From Effrenium voratum (Eukaryota; Sar; Dinophyceae; Suessiales; Symbiodiniaceae), in assembly GCA_963377175.1 (NCBI GenBank), contig CAUJNA010001250.1:1-64000 (forward strand): a DNA stretch of 64,000 nucleotides. The letters are read 5' to 3'. Positions 30,714 through 40,619 of this stretch are shown here, piece after piece. The number at the start of each line of letters is the position of its first letter. Position 1 is the stretch's first letter. The translations under genes were made by a program, and so were the position numbers. The notes under the pieces are model-generated. The model was not told the origin of the DNA, did no database searches, and saw only the letters and a list, made by a program, of their open reading frames with translations.

Positions 30714-33700
30714 TCAACTCTTGTTTGTCTGCAATCTCATCTCTGGCATACGGCCAGAGGCGTGCTTAATCTGCAAATCAATCTGCCCGACAGCAGCTTT
30801 GGCAGCCTCATCGGCTATATCATTGCCGAGATGGTGAAAGAGTTGCTCAAGGTCTTGAATCTGATCAAGGTTCTGGTGGGCTCTGACCTTTCGCACTTGC
30901 TGCCCGGGCTGTGCAGCAACAACGGCAAGACGGCCAACTAGATCCTCATTAGCCCGCTTGGCAATTGCAACTCGCGGTGGTTCATATTTGCGGACCCACT
31001 CCCACAAGCACACATTGGACTGGCAGTCCGTGAACACAGTAGCGGTGGGAACTGCCTCAAGTGCAACAACAAGCGCCTGCAATTCCGCACGTGCAACAGT
31101 TTGTGCTCCTGTTGTTTGGCCCAGCGCAACAACCCGGAAGCACGGGGGTACAACACGGGTAGTCTGGAATCTCCGAAGTGCTGAAAGGGAATCAGCAACG
31201 GTGTCAGTACAAGCAACAACACTCCAACCCGAGAGGCGTCCATCAACGGATGTTTGTCTCAACCCGCTACCATCGACAAAAAGTGTGACATGCTCAGCTG
31301 CCCGAAGTGTCTGCACAACATCTGGATTGATGGAGACCTCACGCAGGTGCTCACTAGTGAATGTGAAAGCAGGCGCATCAGGGTGCTGAAGCATGACGGG
31401 AATACGCCAAATCGATTCAGCATCATCGCGCTGGATGTCACCACGACCAGCACTTTGATGCACATCTGCAAGACACGGGCAATGCAGCACAATATGCCTG
31501 AAGGCCGAGGGCTCTCCACAAAGCGGACAGAGACCAGATTCATCTGCTCGCCAGATGTGCTTGCGCATATTAGAGGAATACCCCCCAGTGATCTGCAAAG
31601 CTGCAGTACGCTGTCTGCTGCGTGGTAGCTGGTCAAGTGCAGCTGCAGTTCCCACACGAGAGATCGGGCGCATGTTGTCACATTCCTTTCTGTGCTCAAT
31701 TTGGGTGGCAACCACACGCATCCAAGCAAGGTGCATAAAGTACTTAAAACGTTGCCATGGCGTGCTCAGGAGGTGAAGGCAAATGAGGTTGTCGGTGACA
31801 ATGTCACCATTGGGCTGCACACTCCACTCCAATCTTTTCAAAGTGCGTTTGGCAACTCCAATCGGGCCATGAATCTGCGGATAGTCTCCAGAGTGCGCGG
31901 CAAGGTCAGAGTACAGTGCCTGACACTGGTCAATGTCGGCAGTGACAAGATACCTACGCAGGTTCTTCATCACTTGCAAGTGTGCATATTCCTCAGGGTC
32001 TTGGAGTTTCCCAATCAACACATTACAAGCCAACCATGGAGAGGCATGTGATTCCGGCTGATCAAGTATTGCACGCGTTAGCTTCGTCCGAAGACGCTCG
32101 AAATGGTGAAGACCAAGCGGGATGAATTCAATACCCCACAAAGCAGCAGGCCAAATCACGGTTTGGACGAGGTGTCCCTGGACCTTCAAGGAGGTATTCA
32201 CAGTAGCAAGCCGGGCAAGCCGGTCGCCAGCGCTAGCAAGCCGATCCGTGAAGCTAAGGAGCCGGTGGGTCTTAGCATAATGGTGCAGGATTCCTAGCTC
32301 AATAGCATCAAGTTTGATAGGCACAGGTTGAGCTTGGCCCAGCACCTGAATGAGAACAGTCTGCCATCGATCACGCTCACGGGAATCGGTGGACCATGCC
32401 CAACACTTACTCAGGCTGACGGTCAATTTTGCCGCCTGGCAAAAAGAGAGCACCGCCTGAAGAGCAGGCTGATGCAATGTGAAATCTTTGCTGACCCAAG
32501 ACCAGTCGTCGTAGTAAGTGATGGGTTCAACTCCAATTTGCGAGAGCAGAAGAGAGACCGCCCAAGCCCACGCCGCCATAATCACAACGCTGACCGGGCA
32601 TCCCTCGGGTATTCCACAAGTACTAGGCTGGGGGTTAGAAAAAGTGTCACCAATGTGAAAAACGCGGGTAAGGCCAGACATACAGCTGGCCCAAAAGGCA
32701 ATCACCGAGTCGGGTAGGCCTAAAAGGCGCAAGAGTATTTGCGAGGGGAAACGGCCAATACAATTGAAGCACTTTTGGATGTCCATGCAGAATCCTGAGA
32801 CCGGCTCTCTGCTGTTCAGGGCACGCTCAATTTGCAGTTGAACGCGCATCGTAACGTCCTGAACCGAGAGATGTGGCATGGCTCCATACACACCAGTGAG
32901 TGGAAGCTTACTCCAAGCACGCAGGCAAACATGTGCAACAACTCCAGCCCAAAGGCGCCACAGCATTGGGAGAATGGTAATGGGGCGGGTGCCCGACTCA
33001 TCCCTCGCTCCTCCAGGCTTGAGTAAGAACACAACGCGTGCAACCAAGAGGTGCCTCGGGAGGCTACCAGTGAATTGGCGAAAGATGGTAGCGAGGTCAC
33101 CCAAAGCGCGTTCCGGCAAGGCTTTGAGATCTGGTGCACTCCACCCACAGACCCCTTTACTGGATCCATTTTTGAGCTTACTGCAAGCAATTTTCCAAAC
33201 CTCAAGATTATCACATTGAAGCGCAGAATCAAAGGCGGGTGCTGGCAACTGCTGGATTTGCTGAAGGAACGGACCCCAAGTCTCCGGACCAAACTGTTCC
33301 TCTGGACTCTCGCGCATCCAGAATTTACTCCAGTACTGCGAGAAGGTATCATGCAGTTGGTCCGGCTGGAGGATTTCTTCACGTTGTGTGAACTTGACCT
33401 CTCGCGGATTCATTTCGCTGAAATCAAAGTCAATCCAGAAGGCTCCACTGGGTTCGAAATGTGGCACAACAGGGTGTGTATCACAATACAAGGTACGGGT
33501 GCTCTGAAAAAGGTCAGGAGCAACGAACTTAAACCGCGGACAAGCTTTTGAGGAGACACGGAGCAGGGACACATCAAGGCGGTGCACACGAGTGATGCAA
33601 TGCAAAGGCGGCTGCTGTGGGCCCTTAAGCTTACGGATATGGTTCTGGCAAAAAGCCTCACTTTCGTCAAGGTACTGAACATATTTCCGGGCATCTCTGC

Positions 33701-34493
33701 GCTGACGAATGCCCTGCAAAACAATTGCATCTGCGTCAAATTTCACAATCTGATAGATGTCATGAAGCTGATCTGCACATGGGCAGTCAAAGCCGACCAA
33801 GCAGATTTCAGGCCACTCAAGCAACCAAGAGATGAAAGGGCCATGATATCCGGTGGAGTTCCAAATGGCATTCCATTGCTGGGCAGCAAGTTCACCAGCT
33901 TGGTAGGCTGCCCCATATTTACGAAGGAGGTCGAGCAATGACTTGACACGCCTAGCCTGTCTGATTCTCTGCCGTGCCAGCATTGAGGCCGCTTCACCAG
34001 GCGGTTCATAATCACCGCAGCGGGCATGGCGAACCGGGCCTGTGACCGGCGTACGTACCGCAGACCGTGGCTCACATCTACCTCGGAATCGTGTAGGCAA
34101 TCCGTTAGTGGGGTGTCTGATAGGATCGAGTGCGTGCTGTTGCTGCAAGGTGGCATGCATGGTATGCTCAATGTATGCTGACCAAGCCTGCAATGATGCA
34201 TCGTCACTTGGGCCATCCAAAACACCTGCAATCTCATCGTGATTCTCATCGTAAAAACGAGAGTAGAGCTGCTGGTCGGGTTCAAGCTCATGCATGGATG
34301 CCGGCAGCTTCCAAACCGATCGATAAATCTGGCATTCGGGTAACCGAAAGTCCGCACAGACAGGGTAATGGATGTCAAAAGCCTTCTCAGTGAGCACACA
34401 GGCATTAGTCAACAGCGGAACCAGCCGTGGGTCTATAAGCAAGGTGTCATGTCGCGTGCCTGCCCCGAAGCTGCAACCAACTGCCTTTTGCAA
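30714..34493 (-). CDS. LINE A reverse transcriptase / RNase H
   Basis: An uninterrupted 1259-codon frame. Residues 1-60 are the end of the endonuclease (TRHDTLLIDPRLVP, then HYPVCADFRLP). RT spans about 440-700: fingers KNGSSKGVCGWSAPDL, motif A CMDIQKCFNCIG (Asp 571), motif B CGIPEGCPVS (626-635), motif C YYDD (660-663). A zinc knuckle CPLCGEPSAFRHIVLHCP lies at 989-1006. RNase H spans 1068-1235: FVDGSG (Asp 1074), RAELQAL (Glu 1137), FTDCQSN (Asp 1156), LGNDIADEA (Asp 1225/1228). All catalytic positions are present. The protein would nick target DNA, copy the LINE RNA and remove it. The true N-terminus lies upstream in the endonuclease frame; the 34493 start is just where the open frame begins. 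Confidence 0.9.
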   Translation of the reverse strand: MQKAVGCSFGAGTRHDTLLIDPRLVPLLTNACVLTEKAFDIHYPVCADFRLPECQIYRSVWKLPASMHELEPDQQLYSRFYDENHDEIAGVLDGPSDDASLQAWSAYIEHTMHATLQQQHALDPIRHPTNGLPTRFRGRCEPRSAVRTPVTGPVRHARCGDYEPPGEAASMLARQRIRQARRVKSLLDLLRKYGAAYQAGELAAQQWNAIWNSTGYHGPFISWLLEWPEICLVGFDCPCADQLHDIYQIVKFDADAIVLQGIRQRRDARKYVQYLDESEAFCQNHIRKLKGPQQPPLHCITRVHRLDVSLLRVSSKACPRFKFVAPDLFQSTRTLYCDTHPVVPHFEPSGAFWIDFDFSEMNPREVKFTQREEILQPDQLHDTFSQYWSKFWMRESPEEQFGPETWGPFLQQIQQLPAPAFDSALQCDNLEVWKIACSKLKNGSSKGVCGWSAPDLKALPERALGDLATIFRQFTGSLPRHLLVARVVFLLKPGGARDESGTRPITILPMLWRLWAGVVAHVCLRAWSKLPLTGVYGAMPHLSVQDVTMRVQLQIERALNSREPVSGFCMDIQKCFNCIGRFPSQILLRLLGLPDSVIAFWASCMSGLTRVFHIGDTFSNPQPSTCGIPEGCPVSVVIMAAWAWAVSLLLSQIGVEPITYYDDWSWVSKDFTLHQPALQAVLSFCQAAKLTVSLSKCWAWSTDSRERDRWQTVLIQVLGQAQPVPIKLDAIELGILHHYAKTHRLLSFTDRLASAGDRLARLATVNTSLKVQGHLVQTVIWPAALWGIEFIPLGLHHFERLRTKLTRAILDQPESHASPWLACNVLIGKLQDPEEYAHLQVMKNLRRYLVTADIDQCQALYSDLAAHSGDYPQIHGPIGVAKRTLKRLEWSVQPNGDIVTDNLICLHLLSTPWQRFKYFMHLAWMRVVATQIEHRKECDNMRPISRVGTAAALDQLPRSRQRTAALQITGGYSSNMRKHIWRADESGLCPLCGEPSAFRHIVLHCPCLADVHQSAGRGDIQRDDAESIWRIPVMLQHPDAPAFTFTSEHLREVSINPDVVQTLRAAEHVTLFVDGSGLRQTSVDGRLSGWSVVACTDTVADSLSALRRFQTTRVVPPCFRVVALGQTTGAQTVARAELQALVVALEAVPTATVFTDCQSNVCLWEWVRKYEPPRVAIAKRANEDLVGRLAVVAAQPGQQVRKVRAHQNLDQIQDLEQLFHHLGNDIADEAAKAAVGQIDLQIKHASGRMPEMRLQTNKS

Positions 34494-35584
34494 ATGTGCC
34501 TACAACGCATGCAGCTTAACGGCACGCCCACCATCATTGGGGGTGACCTCAATCGTAAAGTGACGCATTGTGCTGCCTGGAGGGAATTTCAGCAGAAGGG
34601 CTTCGTTGAGTTGCATGACTTTTGGAGTGAAAGTAGAGGGATTGAACTACCACCCACCTGCAAAACTCGTAATGCGTTGTTCGTCATAGTGGAACCGCCT
34701 CGTGGGAGGCCATAAATGGAGAAAACACGTACCACAAGCGAAGGAAGCTGCACGTAACCTTCAACAATTCGGGTGGTGGCCGCCCACGCGGCAGGGAACA
34801 CATCACGAGTGGGTCGAACGGGAAAACGAGAGTGAAAACTCACCCCTCCACTGATACCACGAAGGGACTCCTCATGTGCAGTATTATGCATTGAGGGAAC
34901 ACAATCACCCCACACAGATTTGAATCGCAATTTGTGCAAGGCAACTGACTCAAGACTACATGCCTTGACCGTATGCGAGAGCAACACATCACCACAATCT
35001 ACCAACCGGGCAGATTTATTGTGGACAGCAGTGGGATTAAGTGCAGTGAATCGAACCGTGGAGGTCCCAGGCCCTGGATGGCTTGCTTCTCCAACACGAA
35101 TACCCAAAAGGGAAGTTTGCCAGCAAATGCAAAAAGGAGGTTTCAAAATCCCAGGACTCCAGCAAGGAGGGGGATCAGAAAAGTAAACATACAAGAAAAT
35201 GCCGATGCGAAAAATACACGGTACTGCAGTTCCATCGCAAGAGAGCTCATTTTGGCACGCAACGTACTCAATGTGTCGAGGCCAGGCACAAGGCGGGCCA
35301 TCCAAAACACATAAAAGTGGACACAGATCACTAAGAGCGGTGCTAATGCACGAATGCAGGATGCGCAGGCTATTTACTGCCCCAAGGAGGACGAAGTCGG
35401 TCGGCTTCATCCCGAAATTCAAGTATTGTCTCCTATGATTCTGCAGGTGCACACTCTGCAGGTGCACACACCCTTCAAACCACGAAGAATCCCCACAGGT
35501 GCTGGGTGCACAAGCCAAGAAAGCACATTGCTGCAAGACTTGTAACCAAGCAAAATCCCAAATGTCGTCTTGCTGGCAATGCAA
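34461..35584 (-). pseudogene. LINE A apurinic/apyrimidinic-type endonuclease, rearranged
   Basis: The 331-codon frame contains IRVGEASHPGPGT, a phrase recurrent before endonucleases of dinoflagellate LINEs. Then come the start TALNPTAVHNK, a segment VLLSHT where these enzymes usually have an S-E-T glutamate, and VVRVFSIYGLP. The central GGDLN motif lies on the opposite strand because of a local inversion. The C-terminus continues into the RT ORF. The enzyme would nick the target site to prime reverse transcription. The inversion, plus His in place of the metal-binding Glu, means it cannot work as encoded here. Confidence 0.75.
34486..34665 (+). other. local ~180-bp inversion inside LINE A endonuclease
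   Basis: Within this interval the endonuclease is encoded on the plus strand (TPTIIGGDLNRKV, WREFQQKGFVELHDFW, ELPPTCK), whereas both flanks are coded on the minus strand (VFSIYGLPRGG to the right, GTRHDTLLIDPRL to the left). The 7-bp inverted repeat TTTTGCA (34486-34492) / TGCAAAA (34659-34665) lies at the two breakpoints. Confidence 0.8.
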
Positions 35585-35617
35585 GATCTCCCCACACAGG
35601 ATGATCGCTCGAGATAG

Positions 35618-38600
35618 TCAAGAGTCATCCATGTTAATTTCGTCCTTTCGCCCAGCCGACAGGGTTCGGCCTTTCTTTGCAGCTCGTGGATGGGCGGCAG
35701 CATTCTGGATCAGGAGCTCTTTGAGTTCCTCAAAACTGACTTGTGTACGCTTCTCCTGCTGCTCAAGGCTGTGACGGACAAATTCAGTGACCCCGGCGAC
35801 CTCCGCCTTCACCTCCTTTCGAATGGAGCCAAGTTCAAGTCCGATGTGATTCCAACCTCAGCTGTGACATCTCCTCTCAGCACGTCCTGGGCCTTCGCCG
35901 CTGTAGCAAGCACTGCACTGGTGCTAGATGCAAATGCTTCCTGAGCCTTTGCAAGCTCCTGTACACTGCCTCTCAGCTGTGTGATTTCGGATTCCTGCTC
36001 ACGAAGCTGTTGCTCCATAGGCCCAATTCTGGAAGTGCGTGGCAGGGGTGGCTTACCACTGGATGACGCGGCTGCTGCCCATGGATCGTTCAGCTGCAAC
36101 ACATCTGTTTGAGGGTCAGTGCTTCCTTTACCAAAAGGCCTACCGGCAACAAACATTCGGTCCTCCTGGCGTGCTCGGCGGTCCCGAAGTGGGGTCACCA
36201 AAACTGGCTGCTGGTTAATCGACAGAAAGCCCTCAGGCGGGGGTGCAGCGGCTGCAATGATAACCGCAGTAGCCCCAAGGAACTTCGTTGGTTTTGCTTG
36301 CCATCCGATACCAACAGCCCACTCCTTGACTCGCTCAATTGACATGCCCAAAGGAATGGGCTCAACTCTGTAGTGCGCCTGAATTTGCATATGTTCAGGG
36401 ACTTCCCGTCCAGGGTGAATCTCCTTGTAGAGGGCATCAAAAGCCTCCGGCAGAACTCTGATTCCATGGCCAGTCTTGTTCTTGACCAGCCCGTAGTGAG
36501 TGTGCCTTGCGAGCTGGATGATGAGATCAGCGCGCGTAGCGTTCGTCCACACAACTCGGTAATCCCTCTTCGCAGATCCATCAGTGTCCCGAGCTGTGAC
36601 ATAAACCGGACTGATTCCACTGAGTTTCAAAAGTGCAACGGTATCTGCTGCCGCAACTGTAGCCTGAAAAATCAAGGTCTCAGCAGCGGAGGAAGCAACC
36701 TTGACACCAGCTCTCCAATACGCACGTCCCCACACTCGACCAAACGACCCCTGCCATCCCTGGTCCTGAAGAATACGCTTGATCTCCCGCACAGGGTTGG
36801 AAGATAAAACCTTCCAGTCATCTGGTTTGCACTCATCCTGATGCACACTAAAAGTGAGATGCAGCTGATTGGCCGTGTCGATATTTCGGCCAGAAGTGCT
36901 TGAAGTAACAATCGAGGTCTCCCCGAACTGAAACAATCGGGCAGCAAGGATCATAGGTTTGCCATTCGCATCTCTGACCGGGACATTGATCTTCTCGTGT
37001 GCTCGCTGTGTTGTAACCGGATGACAAGCAGGTGTCAAGAGCCCAAGTGGGTCTGGTGAAATTGCCCCTTCAGTTTGGAGCCAGGGTGTGGCATGGCTAG
37101 CCGGCAACAGCACAACACCAGTTCCCTTGGGCGTGATGGTGCGAACAATCTGAGTGGGCGCTCCATCAGGGTTCAGGAAAAACCCAGGTTCAACGGTCAA
37201 GGAAGCCACATCAATAGGAATATTCTGGGCATCAAGTCCTTTCATTGGGCGCGGCGCTGTGGCTGAATGCGCCCGAGTCGGCAAATTGACACTCACCTTC
37301 TCACAAAGTGCAGCGAGCTTGTTCCATCTGGCTTTATCAGGCGCTTCCAGCCATGCCTCAAGTTGCAGGCTGCCTGCTTTGCCTTGCAGCTGATCAACAA
37401 CATCTGTGACAGAGGCAAGTGGGATTCCTTGGCTGAGGAGCCAGCGGGCTGTATCACTCTTGAGAGAAGTGACCCGATCTGATTTTGCACCACCACCACG
37501 CTGTGGGGCGATCATATGAAGGACAAGCACATTGTCGCAATGCAAGTCTCCAATCAAGGCTCTGTCAAGAACATTCCTACCGTTGGCAACGAATCGGATG
37601 GAGGCAGTTACCCCGCTCCAGTGACAAGCAAGTCCCCAAATCTGCTGGATCTCACCAATAGTGATGCTGGCGGGGATTTTCACGGCAACTCTGCAACCAG
37701 CGAATGTCTTGATGACAACCTGCACACGTGTACCCAAGCCTCGCGACATCCAATTGCGAGCATAATGGTTGCAGTACGCCTGCATGAGGGCAGTGGTGAA
37801 AAATCCCTCAACCGGAATGTCTGCATGTCCTATACTGCAAATACGGAGTTTGACATCATCGCTGTACGCTGCCTGCATCCGAAGGCCAAATCCCTCAAGC
37901 AACTGCAAAACTCCACTGATGTCCAGTGCGTGGAGCCAGTGAGTGGCATCAGAGAGGCTAAGGCAAGCTCTCAGTTCACTCCCATTGAACACCTCAAAAA
38001 GAGGTGACCTTGGTGGGGGAAGCAATTCAGGCCTGGCCGCGAGGGTAGACCGGATGTCCACCCATTTTGCCGTCATGAAGTCCTCAGCGATGGTGGGCCT
38101 CGATTGAACAGCTTCCAGGACAAAAGATCTCCTGTCATCCTTGATGCAGCTCACTGCACGGTGCATTTGGAGACCATCATGGAAATTGAGGGCCTTGACG
38201 GCACAATCAATCGCCAATGAGTCCGAGGCAATCCATCCAGGGATACCACACACAAATATCTGAATGTCAAAACGGTCCTGTTGGCTGACACAAGGTGCGA
38301 CGTGTTGCCCCGCAATCCAAATCTGAATTAAGGCCTGCAAATCAGACAGGTGAACAGACAAGGTATCATCCCTGGGCTCCACACGGATACCACAAAGTGT
38401 GGTGTCGTACTCGTCAGAGAATATCTCAAGGTTCCATCCAACCGCCTGGCAAAGCACGTAGAGCCTATCGAGGCGCATGGCAAGCCCTTCAGCATCCTGA
38501 AAACTCTGCAAGGCATTGAAGCGGATCGCATCAGAGAGCATCTCAAATTTCCACCCATGGGTGACCTGAAATTGCAAGCAGGTCCGACTCAAGACCAGAA

Positions 38601-39645
38601 CAACCTGAGGCAGGGCATCAATTGGATACAAGAGTTTGACACCAAATGTACTGCAAAGTTCCCAATCATCTGCTGCCGTACACCCAAAGCAAATATGCTG
38701 ATGCACCAAATGCAGTAGCGCCTGAGCAGTCTGAGGGCAAGAATGCCTATTGATCACAATGGCGCCACCTGGATACAGGAAGTACACAGCGTCTCCTTCA
38801 GCTTCATGCACAGGCAATTCAAGAAGACTGAATCCTTCGTCACTGATTCCAAGTTTAGCGAGCTCACACTCAAGGCATGTGCTAGACTCAAAACAGAGGT
38901 TGAATTGCCCACTGGTGTATTGCAAAGACTCGTCAATGAAGGCACTGAATGTCGCAGTAGGTTCCAACGATTCTGGCAGATGAGGGCGAGGCTGATGCTG
39001 CATATACTTCGCACTGGTGAGGAATTCCACATCCTGAACATTCAAGATCTGAGCGCTGAGTTCATGACCGATGAGGGCAGTATTCCATTCGGCTGGCGGT
39101 CGATCCTGAAGTGAATCCCAAATGCAGCTGGCCTTGATCCAAGCAAAAGCAGATTGACAAGGGACAAAGGAGTTCCCAAGCAGCTTATAGCATGCGTCAA
39201 AGTCCAACGGAAGTTTCAAGGCAACTCCGATGACGTATGCAGGGTAGCCCAAAATCGAGGCAATCTCAAAGGGGTGCAGGAGCCTGTATTGTTCATCTGT
39301 TGAGACCACATGTGCCAGCAATTTCTTCTCACAAAGGAATTTGTAATCGAAACAAATACTGCTCCGATAAGATGCCATGATGGCGCGCACCTCCTGAGTG
39401 TGACGAATGTCTCGTGCCTTGAGCGTCTCGTCCGCCGTCCTAGCAGTCCCTGAGATCAGGGCCGGATCAGAGAGCCTCATAAGCTCCTTGATGCTCAATT
39501 CCAGAGTAGCGCAATGGAAATCCGGTGGCAGCAAACACCCAAGCGAAGAGATGTAGCCGGAATGTTGGGCGGGGGTATGACCAATGCAGCTGCATGCTGA
39601 ATCACTTCGAAAGGTATACCAAGGTCCCGGCGTTTGAGAATACAC
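35618..39645 (-). CDS. LINE A ORF1: DNMT C-terminus, ubiquitin-like domain, Gag-like region
   Basis: One open frame runs from 39645 to 35809 (1278 codons). After a single shift at about 35810 it continues (EVAGVTEFVRHSLEQQEKRT) to a stop at 35618. Residues 100-175 carry the methyltransferase C-terminus (LLHPFEIASILGYP, then motif X LGNSFVP at 156-162). Residues 176-640 are unrecognised. Residues 641-719 form a ubiquitin-like domain. Residues 720-1200 are Gag-like. Residues about 1205-1255 (MEQQLREQESEITQLRGSV) form a coiled coil, as in LINE ORF1 trimerisation regions. The methyltransferase N-terminal half is in the preceding frame. Start codon uncertain. Confidence 0.75.
37489..37725 (-). other. 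ubiquitin-like domain within LINE A ORF1
   Basis: Residues 641-719 of the ORF1 frame. It opens VQVVIKTFAG (ubiquitin: Mxx-VKTxxG pattern), has SITIGEIQQIW in place of the first helix, IRFVANGRNV, then LIGDL, VLVLHM and ends QRGGG-AK. Spacing and the hydrophobic pattern follow the beta-grasp fold, and the end imitates the ubiquitin RGG tail followed by more protein. It lies between the DNMT part and the Gag-like part. Confidence 0.7.
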
Positions 39646-40619
39646 AGGAGTCGTCGCCGGTCAGTTGCCAGCAAGTGGCATGAACGCATAATCTCCACAT
39701 GGATAAGCTGCAGTCCAAGTTCATGCCACAAGGTCGTGAGGAAAGGAAAATGAGGATGGCCCCTCAACCCAACCACGTTTTCCAAAAGCACAATAGCCGG
39801 TTGAACTCTCGCCAGAAAACTGGAAAATTCCAACATTGCCTTGCCAGTATCAGCAAGGAGGCCCAAGCCACTGCCAGAAACCGACCAAGATTGGCACGGA
39901 GGGCTAGCTGCAGTTACCAGAACATTGTACCTGGAAATGACGCCCATGTAGTTGACATTACCGACATCCGTAACCAACCAGTGTGACCCAGTTGCAAGTT
40001 GCTGAAAACTGAGGTAGTGCTGGATTTCACGATCCGTCCAAATGCGTGCTGGAAGGTTATGCGTAGCCGCCCTTGCAGTAGCGAAATCCTGTTCAACATG
40101 AAACCTCAGACAAGGGAAATCGGGGCACATGAAAGGAGCGACTCCAAGCAACCCGAAACTCCATCCTCCAAAACCCGCAAACAAGTCCACAGCACATGCA
40201 GGTGAGCCAACTTTCGGGCGATAGCAAAGACCTCCAGAGGGATGGACATGCATCAACTGCGGGTCACATGACTGATCAATATTGCAATTCCAAATCGAAG
40301 CCTCAAAAGGGCATTGCACTGCTGCATCCAAGAAATGTGAGGGCAATACCAGAATACCTCTCCAGAAGTCCTGTAATGCTGCACCTTCGTATCGCAGTGC
40401 CGATGCATGGAAAGCCGTACACTTATTAAAAGTGACATCATGAGCGAGATCGTGGGCTTGAACTAAAACCGGACGTGGTCCAAAATCCGCAGAACGCAAA
40501 TCCCGGATATGGCAAAGACTACAAACCTGCTTCTCAAGAGCAAAAGGCAGCGGGGTATCCCGATCCAATGTACGCCAGATATCATGCAGTTGAGTACAAG
40601 GCCAAGAAGGGCACGCCAT
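39120..40619 (-). pseudogene. LINE A C5 DNA methyltransferase (one frameshift)
   Basis: The frame 40619-39495 carries motif I DLFAGFGGWSFG (residues 145-156), motif IV ASPPCQSWSVSG (238-249, catalytic Cys 242), motif VI LLENVVG (278-284) and motif VIII DRRRLLCIL (320-328). A single shift near 39530 moves to the 39645 frame, which supplies motif X LGNSFVP. All C5 motifs expected for an active cytosine methyltransferase are present. The target-recognition part is short. Residues 1-140 are unrecognised and contain Cys pairs. DNMT-bearing retrotransposons are known in Symbiodinium-type dinoflagellates. The single frameshift could be a recent mutation, a sequencing error or programmed. Confidence 0.85.

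Larger units (their letters stand above)
29909..40619 (-). mobile_element. LINE A: DNMT- and ubiquitin-like-domain-bearing non-LTR retrotransposon
   Basis: Minus-strand order: C5 methyltransferase (40205-39120), unknown region, ubiquitin-like domain (37725-37489), Gag-like region with coiled coil ending at 35618 (ORF1), apurinic-type endonuclease (35200-34400), RT, zinc knuckle and RNase H (ORF 34493-30714), C-terminal tail. ORF1 needs two frameshift corrections, and the endonuclease carries a local inversion. The 5' end abuts LINE B's 3' end at about 40.6 kb, so LINE A is either 5'-truncated or was the insertion target of LINE B. Confidence 0.85.

Noticed and set aside
30938..31729. Other-frame ORFs within the LINE A RT
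   Set aside because: Shadows of the 1259-codon frame; no motifs of their own.
35000..35060. Canonical 2A ribosome-skipping peptide
   Set aside because: GEASHPGP lacks the D-x-E-x-NPGP consensus (His for Asn), so it is reported only as a 2A-like motif to test.
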